A stretch of 64,000 nt of DNA from positions 1 through 64,000 of the forward strand of contig NZ_BBYM01000028.1 of NCBI RefSeq assembly GCF_001570405.1, given 5' to 3'. The notes under the pieces were generated by a model that worked only from the letters and a program-made list of their open reading frames with translations, made no database searches and was not told where the DNA came from. This DNA is from Microtetraspora niveoalba. Its GTDB lineage: Bacteria > Actinomycetota > Actinomycetes > Streptosporangiales > Streptosporangiaceae. The position numbers and the translations under genes are program-made. The stretch's first letter is position 1. Each line of letters opens with the position of its first letter. This document shows, piece by piece, positions 8,301 through 17,240 of this stretch.

Positions 8301-11300
8301 CGGGCAGCCTCGCCTTGTGCTGGAAGGTGAGGTCGTAGTCCACCCGGACCCGGACGACCACCACCTTGCCCTTCTCGAACTTGCTGGCCTCGTTGCGCAG
8401 GCCGGTGACCGCGGAGACGGCCGCCGACGCCTGGTCACCGAACGACGTGCCACCCGAAACACCGGCCACACCCGACGATCCGCCCACGTTGCCGCTTCCC
8501 GGCCACAGGTGCGAACGCGACATCGACACGTTCAGTGTGCGCATGATGCGGTCGACCTCGCCGATCTCCGCCTCGAACGGAGCCGACACGACCTGCAGAT
8601 CGGACAGGTGGGCCTCGACCCGGACGTCCACTCCCTGACTGCGGAAATGTTTCCGCGCCATGCGGACCAGTTCGTGCCCGCCCGGGCCGACCATCTTGGC
8701 GAACGCCGCGGAGATGGACACCGGCGACAGCCGGGCCTCCAGCTCTGCTATCCGCTCCTGCACGGAGGCGGCGTCCATCATCTCGGACAGTTTCGTCTCG
8801 ATCACGGCGAAGAGGTTGTGATCGGGATCCGCGTCGTGCTGGACCGAGTTCACGAAATGGGCCGGCGGCAGTTCCACCCGCCGGTGGTCGACCACGGGAT
8901 CCGGCTCGGTCTTCGATTCGCTGCGCGCGCGTGTCATGCCGGTCGGCGTCCGCCGGACCAGGTCGGCGTCGTACGTGAACTTGGCGGTGGCGGTGGGCCT
9001 CCGCCTGATCAGGTCGACCTTCTCACGCACGGTGGTGCGGACCGGCCCCCGCCGCAACGGCGTACGCTCGACCTCGATCTCCAGCCGGAAACTCTGCTTG
9101 ACCCGGTCCAGGCCGTTGAACTGCGAGAAGCGCTGCATCTTGGTGAACTGCTCGGCCTGGTTCTCGCTGAACGACCCTCCGCGATGGGTCGAGCCTCCCC
9201 CGCTTTCCCCGAAGTCGGCGGCGCCGTGCGAGTATCCCCCGCTGACGTTCCCCGAGCGGCCGGCGGACTGGGAGTCGGTGACCTCCCGGTAGCCGTAGTC
9301 CTGCACGATGAAGCCGCCGTCGGGGATGTGACCGAGCAGCTCCGCGTGGGACGCGGTCTTCGAGTCCACCGGCACCAGCCGGGCCCGCACCGTGACCAGT
9401 TCGGCCCGTCCGGTGGCCGGGTCGGCCAGCGTCTCGTAGCTCTTGACGAATCCCCGTGCGCTGAGCATCGCGTCGAGGTGTCCCTCGGGCCGCGTCCCGG
9501 CGAGGTCGCCCCTGAGGCTCCGGCTCATGACCGGGCTCCGCTGGAGTGCCTGCGGCGCGACCTCCTCGACGGCGGCCCGCACCGCGTCGAGCACGCTGAT
9601 GGGGTTGTCGTTGTCCTCCGGGTTCGTGACCGTGAAGGACTCGACCACGCTCAGGCCCATCGCCCCGACGTAGTGCGGGGCCAGATAGACCTCGCTCAGC
9701 CGCTGGACCACATCGCGCGCCCGGCTCAGCGCGGCGTCGATGCGTTCGTCGGGTGTCATGCTCTGCGGCGCGGCCTGCTGGCCACCCTGCTGAGTGCCCT
9801 GCTGACTGCTCTGGCCGCTCTGCTGACTGCTCTGCTGGCCGCCCTGGCTGCTCTGCTGGCCCCCTTGGGGATTACCGCCTTGTGCGGGGTTGCCTTGCGT
9901 GCCGCTCTGCTGGCCACCCTGGCTGCTCTGCTGGCCGCTCTGGGAGGCGCCTCCCTGACCGGTGGCGGGCTGCGGCGCGCTCTGGGCGGCGCTCTGGGGG
10001 CCGAGCCCCTCCGCGACCTTCTCCAGGTCCTTCACCTTCGTGAGGGCGTTCAGGAGGACGTCCGGGGTGTGGCCGGCCGCGAGCCCGAGGGGCTTGTTGT
10101 CCTGCACGGCCTGACGCCTGTCGGTCAGATAGCGCTGGAGCAGGCCGGTGGCCAGCGTTCTGTCCAGCTTGAGGTTGCCGTCGCGGAACCTCTCCACCGC
10201 GTCGGCGACCACGTGCAACGGCAACTTCAACTTGCCCTCGGCGTACATGGTCAGGACGTCGTACTCGGGGACGGAGAAGAGGACGGGCCGCCCCGGGTGC
10301 TGCTTCTCCTGGGGGTCGCCCTGCAGGACACTGCCCGCCACGACCGGGTTGGGATGCCCCTCGCTGCCCGTGAGCGTGAAATCCACCGTGCCGTCGAAGA
10401 TGTACTGCCTGCCGTAGATCTCCAGGCGCTCTCTACCCCAGATGTCGAGCTCGCCATGGGACCCGGTCACGCTCGCTGAGCGGCCGCGGTCCATGCTGCC
10501 GCCGTGGCTCCATGAGCCGTCGCCCTCCGAGGTGGACTCGCCATACGACTCGCCGAGTGACGCGCTCCTGGTGCCGCCCCACGTCCCGCCCCACGACACG
10601 CCGGCGCTGCCCAGGGTGAGGTTGATGCGGCCGCCGACCAGGTCGGCCACACCGAGCAGCCTGGCCTCGCCGAACTCCCCCTCGACCTGCAGGGACGACT
10701 CGGACGGCAACACGCCCTTCGGCCGGACGGCCGCACTGGTGCCGTACTCGCCCTCCGTGGAGCCGCCCTGGGGACGCCACTCCGGGTGGGCGATGAGGCT
10801 GCGCACGTCGAGGAACGCGGCGAGGTGGGCACGGGCGGGCGAGTCCGCGGCCATGCCGTTCGGCAGCAGCTCCTCGGCCAGGGCCAACATACCCGTCGTG
10901 TCCATGTGCAGCAGCGTCGCCCTGGCCATGAGCTCGTCGGTGGGGCGGCCGATCGGATGGGGGGCCTCACCATTGCTGGGCGGCAGCAGGTCGACGGGGA
11001 ACACCAGCCGGGCCTTGCCCGGCTCGCTCAGGGGGTCCTTCTTGACCCCGTCGTACGTGATGGTGGCTTCCATGACGTGATCGACCTCTCCGATCGCGAC
11101 ATGGTCGGTTTCGTTGAGGGTCACGACGTTTCCGGTGCCGGCGGTGCTCGACCCCACCGTGCGGGGCCGGTTCCCGTCGTAGCCGGGTTTGTGACTGTCG
11201 GTCCGCCCCTCCACGTCCTTGGGCGGCCCATCGGTGAAACTGCCGGAGGCACCCCAGCTCTTCGTCCACGTGGTGCCGTTGGCGCGGCCCGCGGTGTCGG

Positions 11301-14300
11301 AGCCGATGTAGAGGTTGGCGATGGCCTCACTGTCGGTGTGGCCGATGTAGTTCCATGAGTCGAAGTCCTGCGTCAGATTGAGCCTGACGACACAGGTCTT
11401 CGGGGACGCGAGTCCTTTGAAGTGGGTCAGGCTGAATTCGAGACCGTCCTGGGCCAGCAGGTCGTAGTTCGTCTCGACGCTCCGCGCCGAGAGCTGTTCG
11501 TTCACCTCGTGCAGGTTGAGCATCTGGGAGGCCCGCTCCAGCGGATCGCTGGAGTACGTGACCTTGCCGCTCGCGTCGATCTCGGGCAGCACGCCCAGCT
11601 CGGCGAGCTCCTTGTAGATCTTCTTCTTGAGCGGTGTCAGGCCCTCCACCTGTTGTACGAGGGCCGGTCCCGCGCCCCGCATCAACGGTTGCGCGGTGGT
11701 CGATCCCGTAGGGTGCCCCAACCAGAGGGGGAGATCGGGCTTCCTCCCCGGCGGCGCCGACGGATCGGGGTCGCTCCTGAGCACCTGCACACCGTTCCGC
11801 TTGGGCAGGGGCTTGCCGTCGGGGGTTTGCAGGGCGGCCTCGTCGACCGGAAGGCCGTAGCGGTAGGCGTCCGTCTCGGGCATCCGGATCAGCGCGGTGC
11901 TGTCGCCGCTCAGCGTTTCGAGCGGCTCCGAGTCTCGCGCCATCTGGACGGTGACCTTGTGGGTCAGCTTGAGCTCGTACCCCTGTGTGTATCCCGTGTA
12001 GCGCTGCACGCTGGGGTGGATCGCCTGGCCGTTGGCGAACGCGGACGCCGACCGGGACTTCGACCGCCCCCCCTTGGCGGTCGGTCCCACCGCGTAGTCG
12101 TGGTCCCCATAAACCTGGACGTCGCCGCTGGGGATGCCGAGAGCGCTGGACACCCCTCCGCCACGCGAGCCGCCGTACGACTCGCCACCGTTGGCGGTGG
12201 AGAAGCCGACCCTCAGCCGCTCCTGCCAATGGTCGCGGCTGGGGTGCCCGACCAGCTCGGCCGAGTCCATGTCCACCGTGGTATCCACGGTCACGGTCAT
12301 CAGCGGCCGGCCGCGCGAGTCCGTGATCACGGCCGTCAGCGTGTCGTTGACGGCTTCCCGCAGCTCGCCGCGCAGCGTCTCGGTGATGAAGGTGTGGATC
12401 TGCCGGCGGACGTTCTCGTCCAGGGTGGGCGGCGAGCCTGCGGCCTCGCGGACCGCCCTCCCGGCATCACCGAGGAGATCTTCGGTCACCTTGGCGCGGG
12501 CCCGTCCCCCCACGCTGAGATCGACCTTCTGCCGCTCCTTCGAGACCTGGTCCACGATCTGGTCGGCCAGTTGCCTCAGCCCGGTCAGATCGCTGACGAC
12601 ATGCTCGGGCATCACGTTGTTCCGCTCCGCCTCCGGGAGGAACTTCGTGTTCACCGGAGCCTGGTCCGCGTAGACGTGGGAGACCCAGAACCGCAGGGAG
12701 GTCGAGTCCCCCGGAGCACCCTGATCAACGGCGGCCACCTGCCGCCAGGGGTGCCGCTGCGATTCACGAACGCTGATCTCCCACCTGCCGGCGGCGTCGA
12801 ACAGCAGGGACTCGCTCCTGTTGTCCTCGACCGCGCCACCCAGGAAGTATTCGGCGGCGCTGGAATTGCGCGACCAGTTGCGCCCGGCGTCGTAGTTGAA
12901 ACCGACGCTCGCGGACGCCAGGAACATCTGCATCGGGCTGTCCTGCGGCAGGAACTGCGCGAGCATCCGGGTGTCGAAGCCCAGCGAGCCTCCCCCCTTG
13001 CCCGCTTCCGCGCCCTGGACGCTCATGCCGCCCTGAGGCAGGGTGCCGAGCATGATCTCCGACGCCTTGACATCGGGATCGATGATCTCGATCATGTCGG
13101 AGACCTTGAGCTGGATCTTCAGTTCGAAGCTCTTGCGCCCGGTGCCGGCGCGCAGCACCAGTCCGTCCTCGGAGACGACCCTGCGGAAGTCGGCGCGCAG
13201 GATGTGCTCGAGCTCCTTCGGCGTGTACCGGCGGCGCGCCCCCTGGTCGGCCAGCACCTGGTTCACCTGGTCGGTCAGCGCCGTGAGATGCGGCAGCACC
13301 CCGGTCGGCAGCGCCGCCGGCATGGTGCCCACCCTGGGGAGCGCCTGCTCCACCGCCTTCAGATAACTGTCGTGCTGCTGACGCGCGGTGCTGACCGCGT
13401 CGGCGACCCGCCCTCGCGCCAAAGCCGCCTCATTGGCATTCGGGCCAGCCGCCATCTGCATGAAAGCGAGAGCGCGCGCGTACGCCAGCCGCGTGGCCTC
13501 GGCCTGTTTGTGCGCCTCGGAGTACATCCGGCCGATCCGCAGGTGCCGGTCCCGCTTGGCGCGATGCTGCTCGCGTTCCCTGTTCTTCTTGCGGGCGCGC
13601 GTCGCGCTGCCCTGGTCGCGCCTTCCACCGGTCTCCCGGCTCTCACGGCCGGCCACTCCGGCCTCGATGGCGGCCTTCCTCGCGATCTCCTTGTGCGCTT
13701 TCGCGGCCTCCTTGAGCTTGCCCTCCGCGCGGTGGAGCTCCTCGATCACACGTTCCAGTTCGGTCGCCGTGGCGTTCTCGGCCACTGCGGGGGGCGTTTG
13801 GACGCCGCGTACATGGGGGGTCGCCCCCCAGGGCGCGGGCGGGGGCGTCTGCCCGTGGGCGCGGAGGTCGCGGGCCACTCCGTCGAGATCGACTTGGATG
13901 TTCCATCGCTCGTCCGAGGACGTCGCGGCCCGCCACTTGCGGGCCAGGTAGGCGTGCTCGTTGAGCCGAGCCGGCACACATCCGTCGACGTGGTTCTGCT
14001 GCCGGCCCCGGCGGAAGAGCGACCTGCGGATGATCCCCTGTTCGGGGCGGCTCAACGCGTGCAGGGTGTCGGTGATCTCGTGCAGCCAGACGCGCGGGAG
14101 CTGGTCCGGGGCGATGTGCGCCGCGAAATGCACGACATGCGCGCCGCCGCGGCGGTTCACGTGAGTCTCCGCCATGAGGCGGGAGTCGAGGCCGCCGAGC
14201 AGGAACTGGAAGCGCTGCACCCCGTGGTTCCTGGTTTCCACCACCAGAGTCGAGTTGTCGGGAGACCAGTTCCAGTCCGTCACCTCGTCACCGTGGAAGT

Positions 14301-17181
14301 CTGAGGCGATGAGTTCGTCGATCGCGGTGCGGATCTCGTCGTCGGTGAGGCGCTGGGTCTGGCGACCATCGGTGACATAGCGGGTGCCGGCGATCGGCCG
14401 CGACGTGACGGTGCCGGGGCGGCTCGTGACCGGCTCGGGAGCAGGCGACGTGTCCTGGCTGACCGCCATCGCCTGGCTCACGACCAGGAGTGCGCGGCTT
14501 CGCAGAGTGGCGGCGTCCTGGTCGCTCGCCGCGGCGGCCTCCAGGACGGAGCGGACGGCGCGCAACATCCTCGGCGTGATCACATAGTGGCCGGACTCGT
14601 CGGACACGAGATGCCCGCCGTCCGCCAGCAGGACGGCCCCCGGCGCCAGGCGGTTCAGCGCGTAGTCGAGCGCGGCGTTCGCCCGCAGACCGACGGGCTG
14701 CCCGGGGACGAGGTCGGCCGCGTACGCGTCCTCTGGAGCGGTGTCGGTGGCGAGTTGCTCGTCGAGCAGGGTCAGCGCCTCCGCCTGCAGCGCCTCATCG
14801 TCCTCCACCTGCGGCGAACGCCGCCCGACGCGGTCGATGATCCGAGCCATGGCGGCGGGCGAGACGACGATGTCGGCCCCAGTAAGCGGGACGATGAGGC
14901 CTCCGTCAGGGAGGAGCACGGTGCCGGGGTGCGCGTCGAGCAGCGCCCGGACGACGGCTTCCCTGGCTCTCGCGGTGTGGAACGCGGCCTCGTCCTGGGC
15001 CAGCGTGCTCGGCGCGCCCTCTTCCGGCGCCGTGTCCTGTGCCGTGTCGGGCGCCGTGTTTTGTGCAGCGTCGGGCGCCCTGTTTTGCGCCGTGTCCGAA
15101 GCTGCGTCGGGCGCGGGCCGGGCGTCCGGCGTGCTGTTCGGAGCAACCGCCGCGCCCGTGTCCGTGTCTGTGCCGCTGTCCGGAGCCGGAGCGGTGTCCT
15201 GGGTCGTGCCGGTGTCGGTGGTGGGAGCGCCGTCCGTCCTGGTCTCCCCCGTGCCGGTCTCCGTGTCGGGCGCCGCCGGAGCCGGGTCGGTCCGCTGGTC
15301 GGGGGTGGCGTCCGGCTGAGTCTCGGGCGCGGCGGGTGCCGCCTCCGGCTGGGTGCGGGCGGTGCCGTCCGGCCGGGTGTCCGGCGAGGTCGTGGCGTCT
15401 TGCTGCGGGTCCGGCGTCGTCGCCTCATCGTCCGACACCGCGACCCGGGAACGTGTCTCCTGCTCGCCGGGCGTGTCCCGGGCCTGCTCGTCCGGCGTGC
15501 TCACCGCCGCCTGGTCGGTGTCGGTGGCCGCCCGGCCGCCCGTGTCGGCCAGTGTGTCGGCGCTCGTGTCGGCCTTCGTGTCGCCGTTCGCGGCGGTCTT
15601 CGTGTCGTTCGCGGCGCTCGGGGCGGTGTCCGCGCTCGTGTCGGCCTTCGTGTCGTTCGCGGCGCTCGGGGCGGTGTCCGCGCTCGTGTCGGCCTTCGTG
15701 TCGGGGTCGGGGTTCGCCTCGGCGTCGGTCCGGGTCTCGTTTTCGGGCTGGCTCCTCCGGTTGCCGCGCCCTTCCGCGTCGGCGGACGGGGTCGCGGCGC
15801 GACGGCCTCCGTCCTCCGCGTCCGCGGTGACCGGCGCCGTACGGGAGGCCGTACCGCCTCCGGAAGAGGTGGACGCGGAGCTCCCGCCGCGGGTGGCGCC
15901 GCCGGAGGCCCGGCCGCCGCCCTGGCCCGACCCGCCGCCGACGACCGCGCTGCCGGCGCCGCCGCCACCGGGGCCTCCCGGGGTGCCTCCGGCGCCGGTG
16001 GCGTCGCCGCCCGCGTTCGGGTCGATGTTGAGTCCCATCCGGCGGGCGTCCGACTGGGCCGCCATGTCGTACGCGGAGGCGAGCGCGGTGCCCGGGTTGG
16101 AGAGCGTCGTGTAGACCTCGGGGTTGAACGGGCTGATCGATCCGGTGCGTCCGACACCGCCGAAGAACGCGCCCGACAACGACTCGGCCGAGAACGGGTT
16201 GGTCCACTGGCCGTACACCACGCCGTTGGCGACGAAGCTGCCGGCGGGGGACGCGGCCATGTTGCTGAGGCCGGTGTTCAGCGCCCGTCCGGCGAAGCCG
16301 GGGACGTTGTTGGTGATCTTGGAGACCGGGCCGGCCAGCTTCATGCCGACCACCGCGCCGGTGCCCGCGCCGAGGAGGGCGGCCTTGGACTTGTCCCAGT
16401 CCCACTCGGTACGGGTGCCCATCTGGATCTGCTGGTACTGGGCGACGCCGTCGATGACGAACTCCTCGCCCATCTCCTCGATCAGCTCCCGGCCGAGCGG
16501 GGAGGCGAGCAGCCGGGCGATCAGGCTCCCCCCGGTCGGCCCGTTGAGCGCCGCGAGCTTGGCGACCTGGGTGGATCCGGCCTTCCGTCCCGCTACAGCG
16601 GCCAGCCGGGCGAGGATGCGGCCGATCGCCGCGCGGCCCGCCGACGCGTACGGGCCGATGAGCGGCGTGGTCGAGCCCGCGGTGAAGAACGCGACGTACA
16701 TGGCGATGGCGATGGCGATGGCCGTCACCCAGAACGCCACGTTGACGGAGAGCTTGGAGTACTGCGTCTCGACCGCGAAGTTGCTGACCTGCGCCGAGTA
16801 GCCGCGCGCGCCCCGGGAGATCCCCTGTAGGCCGGCCTCCTTCCCGAACATGTGCTGCGCCCGGGTGACGAAGTCGGCCGTGGCCGGGGCCTGCCAGCCG
16901 GCCACGATGGTCCGGACCGACTTCCCGGCCGGCTCCGCGTGCGGCGTCAGCCCGGCCGCCAGGACCTCCCACGCCTGGGCCAGCTCCGACAACTTGCTCT
17001 CGCTGGCCTCCGGCCACTTCTGCCCGGCCGCGAGCAAGGGGATCAGGGTGTGGACCACCCAACCGGGAAGGGCGCCGGTCTCCCAGGCGGGGGTGACGTC
17101 CCTGTCGATGTGGACGGCCCCACCCTGGCGGGTCGCCTGCCCGCCCTGGTTGACGATGCTGGTGCCCGTGTTCGTGGCCAT
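5398..17181 (-). CDS. Giant polymorphic toxin: WXG100-like N-terminus, repeated modules, kinase-fold C-terminal tip
   Basis: A single uninterrupted 3,927-codon frame. Residues about 25-140 form an all-helical WXG100-like export domain of the kind that leads CpnT-type proteins to a type VII secretion system. A hydrophobic segment (about 145-168) is followed by small helices. Residues about 385-725 are Asp/Thr/Ala/Pro-rich and disordered, with 16-residue tandem repeats. Two VLLxDGG modules lie at about 740-900. A zincin-like module with HEITD (H1034) and a basic coiled coil (about 1130-1290) follow. Six Gly/Ser/aromatic loops recur near residues 1435, 1685, 1960, 2215, 2655 and 2910. A Gln/Ser-rich linker lies at about 2391-2474. 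A second zincin module has an intact HEISH (H3292). The last 270 residues carry a kinase-like catalytic loop NRDRHALN (D3785, N3790) and a metal motif GIDHNLCF (D3811). EbfC-like and WXG-like genes lie upstream. Confidence 0.85.
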   Translation of the reverse strand: MATNTGTSIVNQGGQATRQGGAVHIDRDVTPAWETGALPGWVVHTLIPLLAAGQKWPEASESKLSELAQAWEVLAAGLTPHAEPAGKSVRTIVAGWQAPATADFVTRAQHMFGKEAGLQGISRGARGYSAQVSNFAVETQYSKLSVNVAFWVTAIAIAIAMYVAFFTAGSTTPLIGPYASAGRAAIGRILARLAAVAGRKAGSTQVAKLAALNGPTGGSLIARLLASPLGRELIEEMGEEFVIDGVAQYQQIQMGTRTEWDWDKSKAALLGAGTGAVVGMKLAGPVSKITNNVPGFAGRALNTGLSNMAASPAGSFVANGVVYGQWTNPFSAESLSGAFFGGVGRTGSISPFNPEVYTTLSNPGTALASAYDMAAQSDARRMGLNIDPNAGGDATGAGGTPGGPGGGGAGSAVVGGGSGQGGGRASGGATRGGSSASTSSGGGTASRTAPVTADAEDGGRRAATPSADAEGRGNRRSQPENETRTDAEANPDPDTKADTSADTAPSAANDTKADTSADTAPSAANDTKTAANGDTKADTSADTLADTGGRAATDTDQAAVSTPDEQARDTPGEQETRSRVAVSDDEATTPDPQQDATTSPDTRPDGTARTQPEAAPAAPETQPDATPDQRTDPAPAAPDTETGTGETRTDGAPTTDTGTTQDTAPAPDSGTDTDTGAAVAPNSTPDARPAPDAASDTAQNRAPDAAQNTAPDTAQDTAPEEGAPSTLAQDEAAFHTARAREAVVRALLDAHPGTVLLPDGGLIVPLTGADIVVSPAAMARIIDRVGRRSPQVEDDEALQAEALTLLDEQLATDTAPEDAYAADLVPGQPVGLRANAALDYALNRLAPGAVLLADGGHLVSDESGHYVITPRMLRAVRSVLEAAAASDQDAATLRSRALLVVSQAMAVSQDTSPAPEPVTSRPGTVTSRPIAGTRYVTDGRQTQRLTDDEIRTAIDELIASDFHGDEVTDWNWSPDNSTLVVETRNHGVQRFQFLLGGLDSRLMAETHVNRRGGAHVVHFAAHIAPDQLPRVWLHEITDTLHALSRPEQGIIRRSLFRRGRQQNHVDGCVPARLNEHAYLARKWRAATSSDERWNIQVDLDGVARDLRAHGQTPPPAPWGATPHVRGVQTPPAVAENATATELERVIEELHRAEGKLKEAAKAHKEIARKAAIEAGVAGRESRETGGRRDQGSATRARKKNREREQHRAKRDRHLRIGRMYSEAHKQAEATRLAYARALAFMQMAAGPNANEAALARGRVADAVSTARQQHDSYLKAVEQALPRVGTMPAALPTGVLPHLTALTDQVNQVLADQGARRRYTPKELEHILRADFRRVVSEDGLVLRAGTGRKSFELKIQLKVSDMIEIIDPDVKASEIMLGTLPQGGMSVQGAEAGKGGGSLGFDTRMLAQFLPQDSPMQMFLASASVGFNYDAGRNWSRNSSAAEYFLGGAVEDNRSESLLFDAAGRWEISVRESQRHPWRQVAAVDQGAPGDSTSLRFWVSHVYADQAPVNTKFLPEAERNNVMPEHVVSDLTGLRQLADQIVDQVSKERQKVDLSVGGRARAKVTEDLLGDAGRAVREAAGSPPTLDENVRRQIHTFITETLRGELREAVNDTLTAVITDSRGRPLMTVTVDTTVDMDSAELVGHPSRDHWQERLRVGFSTANGGESYGGSRGGGVSSALGIPSGDVQVYGDHDYAVGPTAKGGRSKSRSASAFANGQAIHPSVQRYTGYTQGYELKLTHKVTVQMARDSEPLETLSGDSTALIRMPETDAYRYGLPVDEAALQTPDGKPLPKRNGVQVLRSDPDPSAPPGRKPDLPLWLGHPTGSTTAQPLMRGAGPALVQQVEGLTPLKKKIYKELAELGVLPEIDASGKVTYSSDPLERASQMLNLHEVNEQLSARSVETNYDLLAQDGLEFSLTHFKGLASPKTCVVRLNLTQDFDSWNYIGHTDSEAIANLYIGSDTAGRANGTTWTKSWGASGSFTDGPPKDVEGRTDSHKPGYDGNRPRTVGSSTAGTGNVVTLNETDHVAIGEVDHVMEATITYDGVKKDPLSEPGKARLVFPVDLLPPSNGEAPHPIGRPTDELMARATLLHMDTTGMLALAEELLPNGMAADSPARAHLAAFLDVRSLIAHPEWRPQGGSTEGEYGTSAAVRPKGVLPSESSLQVEGEFGEARLLGVADLVGGRINLTLGSAGVSWGGTWGGTRSASLGESYGESTSEGDGSWSHGGSMDRGRSASVTGSHGELDIWGRERLEIYGRQYIFDGTVDFTLTGSEGHPNPVVAGSVLQGDPQEKQHPGRPVLFSVPEYDVLTMYAEGKLKLPLHVVADAVERFRDGNLKLDRTLATGLLQRYLTDRRQAVQDNKPLGLAAGHTPDVLLNALTKVKDLEKVAEGLGPQSAAQSAPQPATGQGGASQSGQQSSQGGQQSGTQGNPAQGGNPQGGQQSSQGGQQSSQQSGQSSQQGTQQGGQQAAPQSMTPDERIDAALSRARDVVQRLSEVYLAPHYVGAMGLSVVESFTVTNPEDNDNPISVLDAVRAAVEEVAPQALQRSPVMSRSLRGDLAGTRPEGHLDAMLSARGFVKSYETLADPATGRAELVTVRARLVPVDSKTASHAELLGHIPDGGFIVQDYGYREVTDSQSAGRSGNVSGGYSHGAADFGESGGGSTHRGGSFSENQAEQFTKMQRFSQFNGLDRVKQSFRLEIEVERTPLRRGPVRTTVREKVDLIRRRPTATAKFTYDADLVRRTPTGMTRARSESKTEPDPVVDHRRVELPPAHFVNSVQHDADPDHNLFAVIETKLSEMMDAASVQERIAELEARLSPVSISAAFAKMVGPGGHELVRMARKHFRSQGVDVRVEAHLSDLQVVSAPFEAEIGEVDRIMRTLNVSMSRSHLWPGSGNVGGSSGVAGVSGGTSFGDQASAAVSAVTGLRNEASKFEKGKVVVVRVRVDYDLTFQHKARLPGGDEKVVKDPVHLPAAARGEAYLVVFESSLKTLNARMEAGIRARPGWDFTDESQPRSQLRPPTGPHQQLDPKDLLGHVARARQQARDEGHVVRFVVGDGRHVDVYLAAPDGSLHSVKPDGGFAEALATLPPLVLNAAAAEKDIDLLSVFQNSPAGTTFTEQVVAALAAKNVTVDPKAPVWPSETGAASSTQGAGAGQSATGISAGGAPSPALPDTPFDTQARPAGVPDLSVTEMVGQNISVADFGGGVTALDWTTDQGVPIDPDAPPADLDGAVVAVTTPANGVQHARVVVGDPGEDRIGYTSYRSGTPEDPHVITIAPRTDPAVVSSVLVHEISHVADQHAAEAAGAPQGVIRPSLPEHTHEEGTDHCLTPRLNEHAHLSRKWSETADPAARARIAEAIDAIADDITRRGHTPPAPPWQATETAAEARPKPSIADLLNGDASPAPAAPPAAQTRLLTLPERVAADMGASVRRPDGGLLEAAAPGRATVTVRGASAPDASAQENAEGTAVVDVRVRPDARVAAGARPDTPSSTGERPVPGYLDRMLNRDSPSGPPKDATHLAGNPSASAQPHEAPGPASRDASRAGSAPHDPAASGAVPPRRPGDGAPPAGPPRSSDSGHGVPPGDRTADLRPREDGRTADLRREDDRTARLHLREDDASAPRGADGPHPDGDGLASSRMAELLAELTAAREREPRIPRWLDGIHSGIAEVPVLLGGRTGRADGVKHTWSDLVERWTFNDGSRMVRKVMATPEEADSEVLASIVGIALGADVPGVYRAGDRVIYQEFKEGQHRVALPSEEVPTRPELTRSGMRISVLDVLVCNRDRHALNWLLSPEPRTPTGQRIGVIGIDHNLCFEDPQTWAPKGDFGTQFLRSVRSPDGAHMRYVWRPNPLSPEDVQGIKRVLKDPKIKWEFERRGRLDWYLNMLSQLGMIERNAVGTKPIMPMPVRAVPKVITRPERDPLDPEE
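9770..10010. repeat. Gln/Gly/Ser-coding low-complexity tract inside the giant toxin gene
   Basis: Short, irregular CTG-rich units encode runs such as QGGQQSSQ and SGQSSQQGTQQGG at about residues 2391-2474. The tract separates the fourth and fifth repeated modules, probably as a flexible linker. It is coding low complexity and not a CRISPR: the units vary in length and the frame stays open. Confidence 0.8.
15600..15703. repeat. 48-nt tandem repeat in the disordered region of the giant toxin gene
   Basis: One exact 48-nt unit at 15631-15678 is preceded by most of another copy and followed by half of one, about 2.2 copies in all. It encodes a 16-residue block including ADTSADTAPSAANDTK. The length is a multiple of three, so copy-number change keeps the frame. 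A related Asp/Thr/Ala/Gln/Pro-rich stretch lies near 15020-15110. Confidence 0.8.
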
Positions 17182-17240
17182 GCCGTCCCCGCTCCGCCGC
17201 TCAGTCTGGGTTCACGTCCGGGCGCCCGGGTGGGCGCGCG

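Noticed and set aside
9770-10010. Repetitive CTG-rich units that superficially resemble a CRISPR or minisatellite
   Set aside because: Units are irregular, there are no unique spacers, and the frame encodes a continuous Gln/Gly/Ser linker of the toxin.
7960-10479. Long plus-strand open frame of 839 codons opposite the giant toxin
   Set aside because: It is the antisense shadow of the toxin. Composition is Arg/Gly/Val/His-rich with no domain, and third-position G+C fits the minus-strand frame. The same applies to 11422-14304 and 14587-16830.
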